Assembly: GCF_040049295.1 (NCBI RefSeq)
Contig: NZ_JBDZDQ010000002.1
Location: 434,001 to 498,000 of the forward strand
Direction: 5' to 3'
Source: Sphingomonas sp. KR3-1
Lineage (GTDB): Bacteria > Pseudomonadota > Alphaproteobacteria > Sphingomonadales > Sphingomonadaceae
Length of the DNA stretch: 64,000 bases
Below are positions 1 to 8,281 of this stretch, one piece after another; the first letter of the stretch is position 1, and every line of letters starts with the position of its first letter. The notes beneath the pieces are model-generated. The model saw only the letters and a list, made by a program, of their open reading frames with translations, was not told the DNA's origin and did not search any database. The position numbers and the translations under genes were made by a program.

Positions 1-422
1 TGGTCCACCTCCTTCGGCAGGCCGCTTGCCTGCGCCGCGCGAAGCTCCTTCTGCGCGGCGCCGACATTGCCGAGCAGCGCATCCATCCGCGCCAGCTCCA
101 GCCGAACGCGGGCGGCGCCGGGCTTGTCGTCGAGGATGCGGCGGAATTCGATCGCGGCGTCGCGATATTTGTGCTGGCGATCGGCCAGCATCATGCCCAG
201 CCGGAAGCGTGCCTCGGTGCGCAGTTCCGGGTCGGGATCCGCGGCGAGCGCGCGATAGGCCGCCTCGGCATCCTCATAGCGGCCCGCGTCGCGCGCCGCG
301 TCGGCAAAGGCGAAGAGCTCGGCCGCCGTCATCCGGGCACCGCCCGCCGGACGTTGCTGTGCATGACCCGGCGTCGCGCAGGCAAGCCCCGCGAGCACCG
401 CGCAGCCGATTGCTCGGTTCAC
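1..422 (-). CDS. Secreted TPR protein, N-terminal part (possible Slam/DUF560-like), runs off the left edge
   Basis: The reading frame opens at a GTG (420-422) and is open to the window edge, so only about 140 residues are present. An AAGGGGGA ribosome site lies just upstream. Residues 1 to about 22 form a signal peptide ending in ATPGHAQQ. The rest is helical with TPR spacing (ELFAFADAARDAGRYEDAEAAYR, then repeats containing RFRLGMML and ARVRLELARM). The combination of a signal peptide, two or three TPRs and the phrase GNVGAAQKELRAAQ resembles the N-terminus of surface lipoprotein assembly modifier (Slam/DUF560) outer-membrane proteins, but the barrel domain that would prove this lies outside the window. 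It is divergent from modABC. Seen: signal peptide and TPR. Inferred: Slam-like role. Confidence 0.7.
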   Translation of the reverse strand, partial: MNRAIGCAVLAGLACATPGHAQQRPAGGARMTAAELFAFADAARDAGRYEDAEAAYRALAADPDPELRTEARFRLGMMLADRQHKYRDAAIEFRRILDDKPGAARVRLELARMDALLGNVGAAQKELRAAQASGLPKEVD

Positions 423-568
423 GTGATTCCCCCTTGAAAGGGGAGGTATGTCAGGCGGTTGGTCCTGTCCAGCCGGTGTTCGGAGGCCGCCTGTTCAAAA
501 ATGGTGCCGGCGTTTCGCGGCGAAGCAAGAGCCTTGCCTCGCTGCGTGGCGGCTGTCAGGCAAGGGGC

Positions 569-1339
569 ATGACGATCGAGCGAGAGATCGGCCGGCGCGC
601 GCTGCTCGCCGGCATGGGCGCGACGGCGCTGGCGCCGCTTGTGGCCCACGCCGCGCCGCGCCCGCCGCTGGTGCTGGCGGCGGCGAGCCTGCAGGAATCG
701 ATGCTTGCCGCGTCGGACGCCTGGGCGGCGAAGGGCCATGCCAGGCCGGTCTGCTCGTTCGCGGCGTCCTCGGCACTGGCGCGGCAGATCGCGGCCGGGG
801 CGGCGGCGGACCTGTTCGTCTCGGCCGACGAGCCGTGGATGGACGATATCGAGAAGCGCGGGCTGATCGTGCCGGGCACGCGGGCGGCGTTCCTCGGCAA
901 CCGGCTGGTGATCATCGCCCCCGCCGGCACGCCACCGGCCCGACCCTATGACGAATTGCGGGCGCTGGGAACGACGCGGGTGGCGATCGCCGACCCGGAC
1001 TCGGTACCGGCGGGGCGCTACGCCAAGGCCGCGCTCGAGCGGAGCGGGCGCTGGGCGGCGGTGTCCCCCAATGTGGTGCGGGCCGAGAGCGTGCGCGCGG
1101 CGCTGGCGCTGGTCGAGCGTGGCGCCGCCCCGCGCGGCATCGTCTACGCCACCGACGCCCGGGCATCCAGCGCGGTCCGCGTCGTCGCGGTCTTCGCCGT
1201 GAACAGCCACCCGCCGATCCGCTATCCCATTGCCCGGCTCAAGGCCTCGACCAGCCCCGATGCCGAGCCCTTCCGCCGTTTCCTGCTGAGCGGCGAGGGG
1301 CGGGCGATCTTCCGCCGCTTCGGCTTCCTGCCGCTGTGA
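569..1339 (+). CDS. modA: Molybdate ABC transporter, periplasmic substrate-binding protein ModA
   Basis: About 256 residues, the usual ModA length. It binds molybdate (or tungstate) in the periplasm and passes it to ModBC. The N-terminus carries GRRALLAG followed by a hydrophobic stretch ending at AHAAP, a Tat-like signal peptide. The mature protein begins LVLAAASLQESM, the family's anion-binding N-terminal segment, and later has FAASSALARQIAAGA and DLFVSADEPWMD, also typical of ModA. The frame is open far upstream, but the ATG at 569 is chosen because it directly precedes the signal peptide and follows a purine-rich AGGCAAGGGG. The stop overlaps the GTG start of modB (GTGA), which implies translational coupling in one modABC operon. 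Confidence 0.93.
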   Translation: MTIEREIGRRALLAGMGATALAPLVAHAAPRPPLVLAAASLQESMLAASDAWAAKGHARPVCSFAASSALARQIAAGAAADLFVSADEPWMDDIEKRGLIVPGTRAAFLGNRLVIIAPAGTPPARPYDELRALGTTRVAIADPDSVPAGRYAKAALERSGRWAAVSPNVVRAESVRAALALVERGAAPRGIVYATDARASSAVRVVAVFAVNSHPPIRYPIARLKASTSPDAEPFRRFLLSGEGRAIFRRFGFLPL

Positions 1340-2022
1340 CACCCGAGCTCTGGGGCATCGTCTGGCTGTCGCTCAAGGTCGGCGGCGTGGCGGTGCTGGC
1401 ATCGCTGCCGGTGGCGTTCGCGCTGGCTTGGCTGCTGGCGCGCGGGCGGTTTCCGGGCAAGCTGCTGCTCGACGGCGTGGTGCACCTGCCGCTGGTGGTG
1501 CCGCCGGTGGTGACCGGCTGGCTGCTGCTGCTCGCCTTCGCGCCGAGCGGGCCGATCGGCAGCTGGCTGGAGAGCTGGTTCGGCGTGTCGGTGCTGTTCC
1601 GCTGGACCGGCGCGGCGATCGCCTCGGCCGTGATGGCATTGCCGCTGATGGTGCGCGCGATGCGGCTGTCGATCGAAGCGGTGGACCGGCGGCTCGAACA
1701 GGCAGCCGCGACGCTGGGAGCTGGGCGCTGGCGGGTGTTCGCAAGCGTGACGCTGCCGCTCAGCCTGCCCGGCGTGCTCGCCGGGGCGGTGCTCGGCTTC
1801 GCACGCGCGCTGGGCGAGTTCGGCGCGACGATCACCTTCGTCTCCAATGTCCCGGGCGAGACGCAGACCCTGCCGCTCGCCATCTACGCCGCGCTGCAGA
1901 TGCCGGGCGGCGAGGGGCAGGTGCTCCGGCTGGCGGGGATCTCGGTGCTGCTCTCGCTCGGCGCGCTGCTCGCCTCCGAGCTGATCGCGCGGCGCGCCGG
2001 CAGGGGGCTGCATGTCCTTTGA
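1336..2022 (+). CDS. modB: Molybdate ABC transporter permease ModB
   Basis: 228-residue inner-membrane permease of the molybdate importer. It starts at a GTG that overlaps the modA stop by four bases. Five or so hydrophobic segments are visible, and the conserved EAA-type cytoplasmic loop that docks on the ATPase is present (LEQAAATLGAGRWRVF, then GVLAGAVLGFARALGEFGAT). The phrase FARALGEFGATITF is a hallmark of ModB/CysT-type permeases. The last ten bases overlap the start of modC, so all three genes are probably co-translated. Confidence 0.93.
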   Translation: MTPELWGIVWLSLKVGGVAVLASLPVAFALAWLLARGRFPGKLLLDGVVHLPLVVPPVVTGWLLLLAFAPSGPIGSWLESWFGVSVLFRWTGAAIASAVMALPLMVRAMRLSIEAVDRRLEQAAATLGAGRWRVFASVTLPLSLPGVLAGAVLGFARALGEFGATITFVSNVPGETQTLPLAIYAALQMPGGEGQVLRLAGISVLLSLGALLASELIARRAGRGLHVL

Positions 2023-2620
2023 CCTCGACCTGACCAAGCGCCTCGGCGAGGCCGAGATCGCCTGCCGGATCGAAGCGGGCCAGGGGCTGACCGTGCTGTT
2101 CGGCCCTTCCGGTGCCGGCAAGACCAGCGTGCTGAACATGGTCGCCGGGCTGGTCGAGCCCGATGCCGGGCATGTGCGCGTCGGCGGCGAGACGCTGTTC
2201 GAGGCGGCGGCGGGGGTCGATCTGCCGGCGGCCGAGCGGCGTGCCGGCTATGTCTTCCAGGAGCCGCGGCTGTTCCCGCACCTGCGCGTGCGGGCTAACC
2301 TGCTCTACGGGCGGCGCGGCGCGGACGGGCTGGATGTCGACGAGACGATCGCGCTGCTCGGCATCGCGCACCTGCTCGATCGCTGGCCGCGGACGCTCTC
2401 CGGCGGCGAGGCGCGGCGGGTGGCGATCGGGCGGGCGCTGCTCTCCAACCCGCGCTTCCTGCTGCTCGACGAGCCCTTGTCCTCGCTCGACCGGGCGCGG
2501 CGCGAGGAGATCATGGCGCTGATCGAGCGGCTGCGCGACGCGCTCGGCCTGCCGATCCTGATGGTCACGCATGACCGCGAGGAAGCGGCGCGGCTGGGCA
2601 CGCGGATCGCCGAGATCTGA
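2012..2620 (+). CDS. modC: Molybdate ABC transporter ATPase ModC (short form)
   Basis: ATP-hydrolysing subunit of the molybdate importer. Walker A is GPSGAGKTS (residues about 31-39), the Q-loop region is GYVFQEPRLFPHL, the ABC signature is LSGGEARRVAIGRAL, Walker B is FLLLDEPLSSLD and the switch histidine lies in MVTHDREEA. The protein is 202 residues, whereas classical ModC is about 350: the C-terminal TOBE/MOP molybdate-binding domain is absent and the frame simply stops after the nucleotide-binding domain. The downstream DNA is the intergenic repeat and not a decayed MOP domain, so this appears to be a natural short version. The stop is directly followed by repeat copy A. Confidence 0.92.
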   Translation: MSFDLDLTKRLGEAEIACRIEAGQGLTVLFGPSGAGKTSVLNMVAGLVEPDAGHVRVGGETLFEAAAGVDLPAAERRAGYVFQEPRLFPHLRVRANLLYGRRGADGLDVDETIALLGIAHLLDRWPRTLSGGEARRVAIGRALLSNPRFLLLDEPLSSLDRARREEIMALIERLRDALGLPILMVTHDREEAARLGTRIAEI

Positions 2621-2835
2621 GATCCTACAACGCCGATGACAGCGAATCGCCAAAGGTCACGAAGGTGGCACCAATGGCGATTTTCTCGGCTTCCTAGGTT
2701 GACACAGTTCGCGGAAATGCGCCGCATCTCGCAACATCCTTGCGCGAGACCGGCCCTATATTTCCAACATTTGAAAGAGCGGCCGGCAGCGTGCCGGACC
2801 GCGCAAGCCAAGCAGCCGAAATCCTACATTGCAAG
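2621..2835 (-). repeat. Dispersed convergent-intergenic repeat, copy A
   Basis: One of three related copies (others at 29350-29565 and 63539-63756). Read on the minus strand it begins CTTGCAATGTAGGATT and ends GTTGTAGGATC. In between it shares blocks CGGCCGCTCTTT, ATGTTGGAAA, GCAAGGATGTTGCGAG, GTGTCAACCTA, AATCGCCATTGGTG and GTGACCTTTGGCGA with the other copies. It fills the whole gap between the convergent modC and the GGDEF gene. A hairpin TCTCGC/GCGAGA sits near the middle. Function unknown. No credible CDS lies in it. Confidence 0.85.
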
Positions 2836-2840
2836 GGGAG

Positions 2841-3590
2841 TCAGGCTTCGAGCTCGGGCGCGTAGAGGCGCCATGCAACGCCGTCGCTGCGCTTCGCGGC
2901 ATAGAGCGCGCGGTCGGCGCGGCGGGTCTGCTCTTCGGGCGCAAGGTCCCTGCCGCGAGCCAGCGCGATGCCGATGCCGGTGCCGACGTGCAGCGTACGG
3001 CCTTCGACGAAGATCGGGCGGGCGATGCTGGCGGCGAGGCGCGCGGCGATCGCCTTGGCAGTCTCGGGATTGTCGAGCCCGGGCGCGATCACGGCGAACT
3101 CGTCGCCGCCCAGCCGCGCCGCGGTGTCGCCATCGCGCACCGCGCCGGCGATGCGATCGGCGACCACGCGCAGCACTGCGTCGCCGGTGCCGTGGCCATG
3201 CGTGTCGTTGATCGCCTTGAAGCCGTTCAGGTCGAGCATCAGCACGGCGTGGAGCCCCTGCGCCCGGGCCAGCGCCTCATCGAAGGCGCGGCGATTGGGC
3301 AGGCCGGTGAGCGCGTCGTGATAGCCGAAATCGCGCGCGTCGCGCTCGGCCCGCAGCCGCTTCTTGCGCTCGCGCAGCCGCCCGTGATGCTGGTTGAGCC
3401 CGAAGCCGAACAGCAGCAGCGTCAGCGCCGAGCCGTAGAGCAGGAATTCATCGACCTCGATCCGCATGCGGCGGCCGGTGATCGTGCCGCCCTCGTCCTG
3501 GAACAGGTCGAAGGCGAAGATGCCGTACAGCCCCGCCAGCGCGGCGAGCAGCAGGAGGCCGAAGCTTCGATTGAACAGCAGCATGCGCAT
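2841..3590 (-). CDS. Membrane-anchored GGDEF protein, probable diguanylate cyclase
   Basis: 249 residues from the ATG at 3590. A longer open frame exists but its extra part overlaps the upstream gene and is not protein-like. Two hydrophobic segments (residues about 5-25, LLLLAALAGLYGIFAF, and about 45-60, ALTLLLFGFGL) precede a linker and a GGDEF domain that begins DALTGLPNRRAF. The active-site motif GGDEF is intact at about residues 161-165 (RLGGDEFAVIA), so c-di-GMP synthesis from two GTP is expected. No receiver, PAS or EAL domain is present, and no clear RxxD inhibitory site was identified. It lies 23 nt downstream of the PanE-like gene on the same strand, probably co-transcribed. Its 3' end faces modC across repeat copy A. 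Confidence 0.88.
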   Translation of the reverse strand: MRMLLFNRSFGLLLLAALAGLYGIFAFDLFQDEGGTITGRRMRIEVDEFLLYGSALTLLLFGFGLNQHHGRLRERKKRLRAERDARDFGYHDALTGLPNRRAFDEALARAQGLHAVLMLDLNGFKAINDTHGHGTGDAVLRVVADRIAGAVRDGDTAARLGGDEFAVIAPGLDNPETAKAIAARLAASIARPIFVEGRTLHVGTGIGIALARGRDLAPEEQTRRADRALYAAKRSDGVAWRLYAPELEA

Positions 3591-3613
3591 CGCCTTGTTC
3601 TCGGCAGGCGCGG

Positions 3614-4483
3614 TTAATTCCGGGTGGACGCGGCAATCAGTAGAGATGCGAGCGCGCGGTTCATCGGGGTGTCGATGCCGTGCTTCGCGCCCCGCCGGAC
3701 GATCACCATGTTGCGCGCATCGACTTCGCTCATCCGCCCGGCGGCAAAGTCGGCGTGGAGCGAATTGACCGACTGCGGATGGGCGCGCGTGGTCCACTCG
3801 ACCACCTTGTCGGCAAGCCCGTCCTTGAGGTCGGCGCCCTCGGCGCGGCCCACCGCGATGCACTCGCGGACCAGCACGCGCATCACCTCCGCCACGCCCG
3901 GGTCGTTCGCCACTTCGGCGGGGCGCAGGGTGAGGGCGCTGACGATGCCCGAGCAGTTGATCGCAAGCTTGCGCCAGGCGGCGGTGGTGAAGTCCGGCGT
4001 GGTCTGCGCGTCGATCGGGGTGTCGGCGAACAGCGCGACCAGTGCCTCGCCGGCTTCGCCTTCGGGCACATGGATCGTGCCGTTGCGGCGCTGGATCATG
4101 CGGCCCGGCGCACTGCGCTCGGCGGGCAGGTCGATGATCACCGGCACGGTACGCTGGGCGGGCACCTGCGGGAAGCGCTCGCGCTGCTCGACGCCGTTCT
4201 GGATCACCGCGAGCCGCGTCGTCGGCCCCATCAGGCGGGGCAGCCAGGCCGCGGCGGCGTCGCAGTCATAGGTCTTGGTGGTACACAGCACCCAATCGGC
4301 CTGGGTCGCGAAGGCGGGGTCGGTAATGATGTGCGGTGCCGCGCGGATCAGTCCCTCCGGCGTCTCTACCTCGAGATTGCCGAGCGAAGAGCGCGCGCAG
4401 ACCGTCACGTCATGCGTCTGGGCGAGCCAGGCGGCGAGGGTGCCGCCAATGGCACCCGCGCCGATCACCGCGACCCGGACCAT
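3614..4483 (-). CDS. PanE/ApbA-family ketopantoate reductase-like oxidoreductase
   Basis: 289 residues. The N-terminus VRVAVIGAGAIGGTLAAWL is a Rossmann NADP(H)-binding glycine motif (GAGAIGG). CTTKTYD and IQNGVEQ are the characteristic PanE segments around the cofactor, and AAWRKLAINCSG is the family's substrate-binding helix with its conserved lysine. The C-terminal helical domain includes AHPQSVNSLHADFAAGR, matching the family's SMLQD-type region. The family member PanE reduces 2-dehydropantoate to pantoate for CoA synthesis. Paralogs of uncertain substrate are common, and the absence of panB/panC neighbours makes a different 2-keto acid possible. The start codon overlaps the stop of the DUF1993 gene by one base. 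Confidence 0.85.
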   Translation of the reverse strand: MVRVAVIGAGAIGGTLAAWLAQTHDVTVCARSSLGNLEVETPEGLIRAAPHIITDPAFATQADWVLCTTKTYDCDAAAAWLPRLMGPTTRLAVIQNGVEQRERFPQVPAQRTVPVIIDLPAERSAPGRMIQRRNGTIHVPEGEAGEALVALFADTPIDAQTTPDFTTAAWRKLAINCSGIVSALTLRPAEVANDPGVAEVMRVLVRECIAVGRAEGADLKDGLADKVVEWTTRAHPQSVNSLHADFAAGRMSEVDARNMVIVRRGAKHGIDTPMNRALASLLIAASTRN

Positions 4484-4989
4484 CAGATCCCGCCCAGATA
4501 GTCCATCTTGCCGACCGGTGCGCCCTTGTGGCGCAGGATCGCGTAGGCGGCGGTCATGTGGAAATAGAAGTTCGGCAGCACGAAGCCGGTGAGATAGGGC
4601 AGCCCCTTAAAGTGGAAGCTGCGGTTGGGCGTCTTCACTTCGACATCGGCATCCTCGCGCCCGTCGATCGCCTCGCGGGGTACGGAGTTGAGGAATTCCA
4701 CGGTCGCGGCGATGCGCGCCTGGAGGTCGTCGAAGCTCGCCTCGGTGTCGGCCATTGCCGGCGCCTCGATCCCGCCGAGCCGCGCGACCGCGAACTTGGC
4801 GCTGTCGCTGACGCGCTGGATCTGGGAGGTGAGGGGCGCCATGTCCTCATGCAGCCGCGCCGTGAGCAGCTCGTCATGCGCGATGCCCTGCTCGTCGGCC
4901 CAGGCGCGTGCCTTGTCGAGGAATGCCGCCAGCGCCTTGAAGCCGCGCAGGAAGACGGGGACGGTGAGGTCGTAGAGTTCGGTTGCCAT
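4483..4989 (-). CDS. DUF1993 family protein
   Basis: 168 residues starting MATELYDLTVPVFLRGF. The length and the phrases LRGFKALAAFLDKA, DMAPLTSQIQRVSDSAK and PNFYFHMTAAYAILRHKG match DUF1993, a helical family of unknown function that resembles DinB/YfiT-like four-helix bundles. The second, upstream ATG of the open frame is rejected because the ATG at 4989 gives the typical family N-terminus. It is first in a likely three-gene minus-strand unit (DUF1993, PanE-like, GGDEF). No enzymatic role can be assigned. Confidence 0.85.
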   Translation of the reverse strand: MATELYDLTVPVFLRGFKALAAFLDKARAWADEQGIAHDELLTARLHEDMAPLTSQIQRVSDSAKFAVARLGGIEAPAMADTEASFDDLQARIAATVEFLNSVPREAIDGREDADVEVKTPNRSFHFKGLPYLTGFVLPNFYFHMTAAYAILRHKGAPVGKMDYLGGI

Positions 4990-5064
4990 GCGCGCGCAGA
5001 TAGGCATCTGCCGGGCCATGCGCAACGGGTGCGCAACGAAGGGTCAGCATTGGGCTGTTCCAAT

Positions 5065-5218
5065 CTCCCCTCCCTGCAAGGGAGGGGCGGGGGTGGGTTG
5101 CGAGCGCAGCGAATGCCGGGGGCGCCCGGCGAGACGGCAGCCGGAACAGAAAAGGCCGGGCATCGAGCCCGTCCTTTTCTAACCCACCCCTAACCCCTCC
5201 CTTGCAGGGAGGGGAAAC
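5065..5218. repeat. Large composite palindromic intergenic element
   Basis: About 154 bp lying between the chemoreceptor stop and the DUF1993 start. Each end carries a small palindrome with 9-bp arms CCCCTCCCT/AGGGAGGGG (5067-5087 with loop GCA; 5194-5214 with loop TGC). Inward of these are complementary GGGTGGGTT / AACCCACCC segments, and the centre is a 14-bp stem (AGAAAAGGCCGGGC / GCCCGTCCTTTTCT, one mismatch, loop ATCGA). The whole can fold into one long hairpin. A related palindrome recurs at 29321-29341. It may serve as a terminator for the chemoreceptor gene. Confidence 0.8.
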
Positions 5219-5220
5219 CA

Positions 5221-6984
5221 TTAGTGGACAGTCGTCCCGGTGATCGTCGCGCGTGCCGCCAGGGCCGTGCTGCGGCCCTGCGGTGCGGCGATCGTGAAGC
5301 TGGCGGTGTTGTCCGCCAGGCCGTCGACTTCCTGGGTCAGGTTGCGCGCGGCCGCGGAGGTTTCCTCGACCATCGCGGCGTTCTGCTGGGTGCCGCGATC
5401 CATCTCGCCGATCGCCTCGCTGACCTGGCTGATCGCGTGGCTCTGGGCGTTGTTGTCTTCGGCCATCGTGCCGATCAGCGCGTGGACCTGGCCGACATCG
5501 CCCGAGATATCGGCAAGCGCGCCATCGACCTTCATCACGGCTTCGACGGCGGTGACGACCTCGGCCTGGGTGTGGGTCAGCTGGTCGCGGGCGCGGCCGG
5601 CCTCTTCCTCGGCACGCATCGCGAGCGCCGAGACGAGGTCGGCGACGACCGCGAAGCCGCGGCCCGCCTCGCCGGCGCGGCCGGCTTCCACCGCCGCGTT
5701 CATCGCGAGAACCCGGGTCTGGAAGGCGATCTTGTCGAGGCCCTCGATCACCGAGTCGATGCCCTTGGCGCTTTCGCTCACCCGGTTCATTGCCTGCACC
5801 GCCTCGTCGGCGATCGCGCGGCCATTGCCGACCACGGCGATCGCGCCATCGGCACGGCCCAGCGTCTCGTTGGCGGAAAGCGCGATCGACTTCAGCCGGT
5901 GATCGATCGCATTGACCGCGGCATTGGTCTCTTCCAGCGTCGCGGCATTGCGCTCGGTGCGGCGGGCGAGATCCTCGGAGGCCGAAGCGATCTCGTTGGC
6001 GCCGGTGCGGATATTCTCGGTGCCGGTGACGACATTGCCGATCAGCTTGCGCAGGCCCTGCGCGGCATCGTTGAAGCTGCGCTTGAGGCCGGCGAACGGC
6101 CCGGTGAGGTCGGCGTCGATCTCGACGCTGAGGTCGCCGCGCGCCATCGCGTCCAGGCTGGTGCCGATCGTATCGACGATCAGGCGGGTCTGCGCTTCCT
6201 TGGCGGCCTCGGCGGCGTTGAGCTTGTCGCGGAAGGCGTCGATCGCCTTGGCCATGCCGCCCAGCTCATCCTCGCGGGTGGTGTGCGGCACGGTCACGGT
6301 CAGGTCGCCGCCGTCAAGCGCGCGCATCGTGCCGGCAAGGTCGAGCAGCGGCTGGACGAGCAGGCGTCGCGCAGTGTGGGCGAGCAGCAGCGCGGCGGCC
6401 AAGCCGGCGAGCAGCGTGATGCCCAGGATGATCATCGCGATCGTGCCGAGCGTCGCCGAGCTGGCGGCGACCTGCTTGGCATTCGCCTCGATCGCCTTCG
6501 ACGCGGTCTCCATCGTGCCCTCGAGCACATGGAACTGGTCCATGAAGCCGGGCAGCTGCGCGCGCGCGGCGCCGGCATCGTTGCCGGCGGCGTCGACGAT
6601 CTTCTGGGCGGCATCGGTATAGCTCAGCACCGGCGCCTTGAGCTTGCTCGTCGCCGCGACGACGCTCGCATCGCCCTCGAACGCGGCATCGGTGTCGATG
6701 TTCTTGGACAGCGTCGCGAGGTGATCCTTGAGGTCGGCGACCACTTGCTGGCGCGCGGCGCCGTCGCCGCCGACCAGCGCGTTGAGCACGTCGGCGCGCA
6801 CCGCGTCGTGCATCATGTCCGCTTCCATATGGTTCTGGAGCAGAGCCGCGGACGAAGCCTGCCCGGCGATCGCCGCGTTCTCCTTGGCGACGATGAACAG
6901 CCCGGTGCCGCCCGAGATGGCGGTGATCGCCACCAGGATCGCGGCGGCCTGCGTCGTTGCCTTGTTGAGCGACGTGATCTTCAC
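5221..6984 (-). CDS. Methyl-accepting chemotaxis protein
   Basis: 587 residues from a GTG at 6984, chosen because GGGAGA lies five bases upstream of it. The longer frame would add 20 Ala/Gly-rich residues. Layout: TM1 at about 11-33 (AAAILVAITAISGGTGLFIV), an extracytoplasmic helical sensor domain, TM2 at about 172-198 (LGTIAMIILGITLLAGLAAA), a HAMP domain (RRLLVQPLLDLAGTMRAL) and a long coiled-coil signalling domain. The highly conserved hairpin tip is recognisable (AFQTRVLAMNAAVEAGRAGE, then AGRGFAVVADLVSALAMR). Usual receptors have EVR where this one has DLV. No C-terminal CheR-docking pentapeptide is seen. It would sense an unknown ligand and control CheA. No che genes are in the window. 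It is divergent from the porin gene. Confidence 0.93.
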   Translation of the reverse strand: MKITSLNKATTQAAAILVAITAISGGTGLFIVAKENAAIAGQASSAALLQNHMEADMMHDAVRADVLNALVGGDGAARQQVVADLKDHLATLSKNIDTDAAFEGDASVVAATSKLKAPVLSYTDAAQKIVDAAGNDAGAARAQLPGFMDQFHVLEGTMETASKAIEANAKQVAASSATLGTIAMIILGITLLAGLAAALLLAHTARRLLVQPLLDLAGTMRALDGGDLTVTVPHTTREDELGGMAKAIDAFRDKLNAAEAAKEAQTRLIVDTIGTSLDAMARGDLSVEIDADLTGPFAGLKRSFNDAAQGLRKLIGNVVTGTENIRTGANEIASASEDLARRTERNAATLEETNAAVNAIDHRLKSIALSANETLGRADGAIAVVGNGRAIADEAVQAMNRVSESAKGIDSVIEGLDKIAFQTRVLAMNAAVEAGRAGEAGRGFAVVADLVSALAMRAEEEAGRARDQLTHTQAEVVTAVEAVMKVDGALADISGDVGQVHALIGTMAEDNNAQSHAISQVSEAIGEMDRGTQQNAAMVEETSAAARNLTQEVDGLADNTASFTIAAPQGRSTALAARATITGTTVH

Positions 6985-7111
6985 AAGAGTCTCCCGTGCA
7001 GCTGCCGCACCGGCACCCGCCCCGAAGCCAATTATAGGGGGCAACCGGGCCGCTTCGGGCCGAAGCCTCTATTATTGTGTCAGGGGATGCCGCGAACTGG
7101 GGCATTGGGAC

Positions 7112-8281
7112 ATGCGTGGGACTTTCGGCGGGGGCTCGACGGCCCTGGCGCTGCTTTTTTCGACTTCGGCGTTCGCGCAGGAAACGAAGGAGCCTGCTTT
7201 CGACCTCGGCGCGACCTATCGCGTCGATCTATCGGGCGTGGCTGCTGACGGCCGCCGCATGCGCAGCTTCGGGCTCGACGACCTCAACGTCGAAGCCAAT
7301 GGCGATCTCGATCGGCTCGTCGGCTGGAAGGGCGCGAGCTTCCATGTCGATATCCTCAACAATCTGGGCGATCGTCCCAATGATGCGGCGGGCACGCTGC
7401 AGGGCATCGACAATATCGAAGTCGCATCGCCCAAGCTGCGCCTGTTCGAGGCATGGGTGGAGCAGAAGCTTGGCAGCCGCACCACGCTGCGCGCCGGCCT
7501 CTATGACCTCAACAGCGAATTCTATTCGAGCGACGCCTCGGGCCTGCTGATCGCCCCGGCGTTCGGCGTCGGCTCGGAGATCGCCGCGACCGGGCCCAAC
7601 GGCCCGTCGATCTTCCCGACCACCGCGCTGGCGGTGCGGGTCGAGCAGCGCTTCGGCGGCGCCGGCTTCGCACGCGTCGCGGTGCTCAACGCCACCGCCG
7701 GCGCGCTGGGCGACGAACATGGCTCTGCGCTCGATTTCGATCACGGCGTGCTGCTGATCGGCGAGGCCGGGGTGGAGAAGGACGGCGACAAGCTCGCGAT
7801 CGGCGCATGGGGCTACAGCCAGCGGCAGGACGATATCGCCGCGGTGGATGGCGCCGGCGATCCCGTGCGGCGCAAGGCACGCGGCGTCTATGCGATCGCG
7901 CAAAAGGCGATCGGCAACCAGGACGGTCCGTTCGCGGCCAGCCTGTTCGTCCGCGCCGGCATCTCCGACGGCAAGACCACGCCCTACAAGGGCGGCTGGC
8001 AGGCGGGCGTCCTGGTCAGCAAGATCGTGCCGGGGCGTGACGACAGCCAGTTCTCGCTCGGCGTCAACCAGGCCTATCTCTCGGGCGGCTACCGCGATCT
8101 GCTGCGCGGCGGCGGCACGCATACCACCGCGAGCGAAAACGCGATCGAGCTAAGCTATGCGGACAAGCTCACCAAGTTCCTGACATTGCAGCCCGATTTG
8201 CAGTTCATCTGGAACCGCGGCGGCGAGGCCGATGCCGAGCGTGTCACCGTCGCCACGTTGCGCGCGACGATCGAGTTCTGA
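7112..8281 (+). CDS. OprB-family carbohydrate-selective porin
   Basis: 389 residues with a signal peptide (cleavage after STSAFA-QE at about residue 21) and an outer-membrane beta-barrel ending in the typical terminal phenylalanine (TLRATIEF). The segments VGWKGASFHVDILNNLG, AGTLQGIDNIEV and LRLFEAWVEQKL are diagnostic of the OprB family, whose characterised members let sugars diffuse through the outer membrane. The start at 7112 is the only one that places the signal peptide at the N-terminus. The SD (GGGA) is very close to it, so initiation may be weak. The chemoreceptor gene is divergent, sharing about 127 bp of upstream DNA. Confidence 0.88.
   Translation: MRGTFGGGSTALALLFSTSAFAQETKEPAFDLGATYRVDLSGVAADGRRMRSFGLDDLNVEANGDLDRLVGWKGASFHVDILNNLGDRPNDAAGTLQGIDNIEVASPKLRLFEAWVEQKLGSRTTLRAGLYDLNSEFYSSDASGLLIAPAFGVGSEIAATGPNGPSIFPTTALAVRVEQRFGGAGFARVAVLNATAGALGDEHGSALDFDHGVLLIGEAGVEKDGDKLAIGAWGYSQRQDDIAAVDGAGDPVRRKARGVYAIAQKAIGNQDGPFAASLFVRAGISDGKTTPYKGGWQAGVLVSKIVPGRDDSQFSLGVNQAYLSGGYRDLLRGGGTHTTASENAIELSYADKLTKFLTLQPDLQFIWNRGGEADAERVTVATLRATIEF

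Noticed and set aside
5224..7248. Long plus-strand open frame antisense to the chemoreceptor gene
   Set aside because: Same composition artefact. The minus-strand frame has clear membrane, HAMP and signalling motifs.
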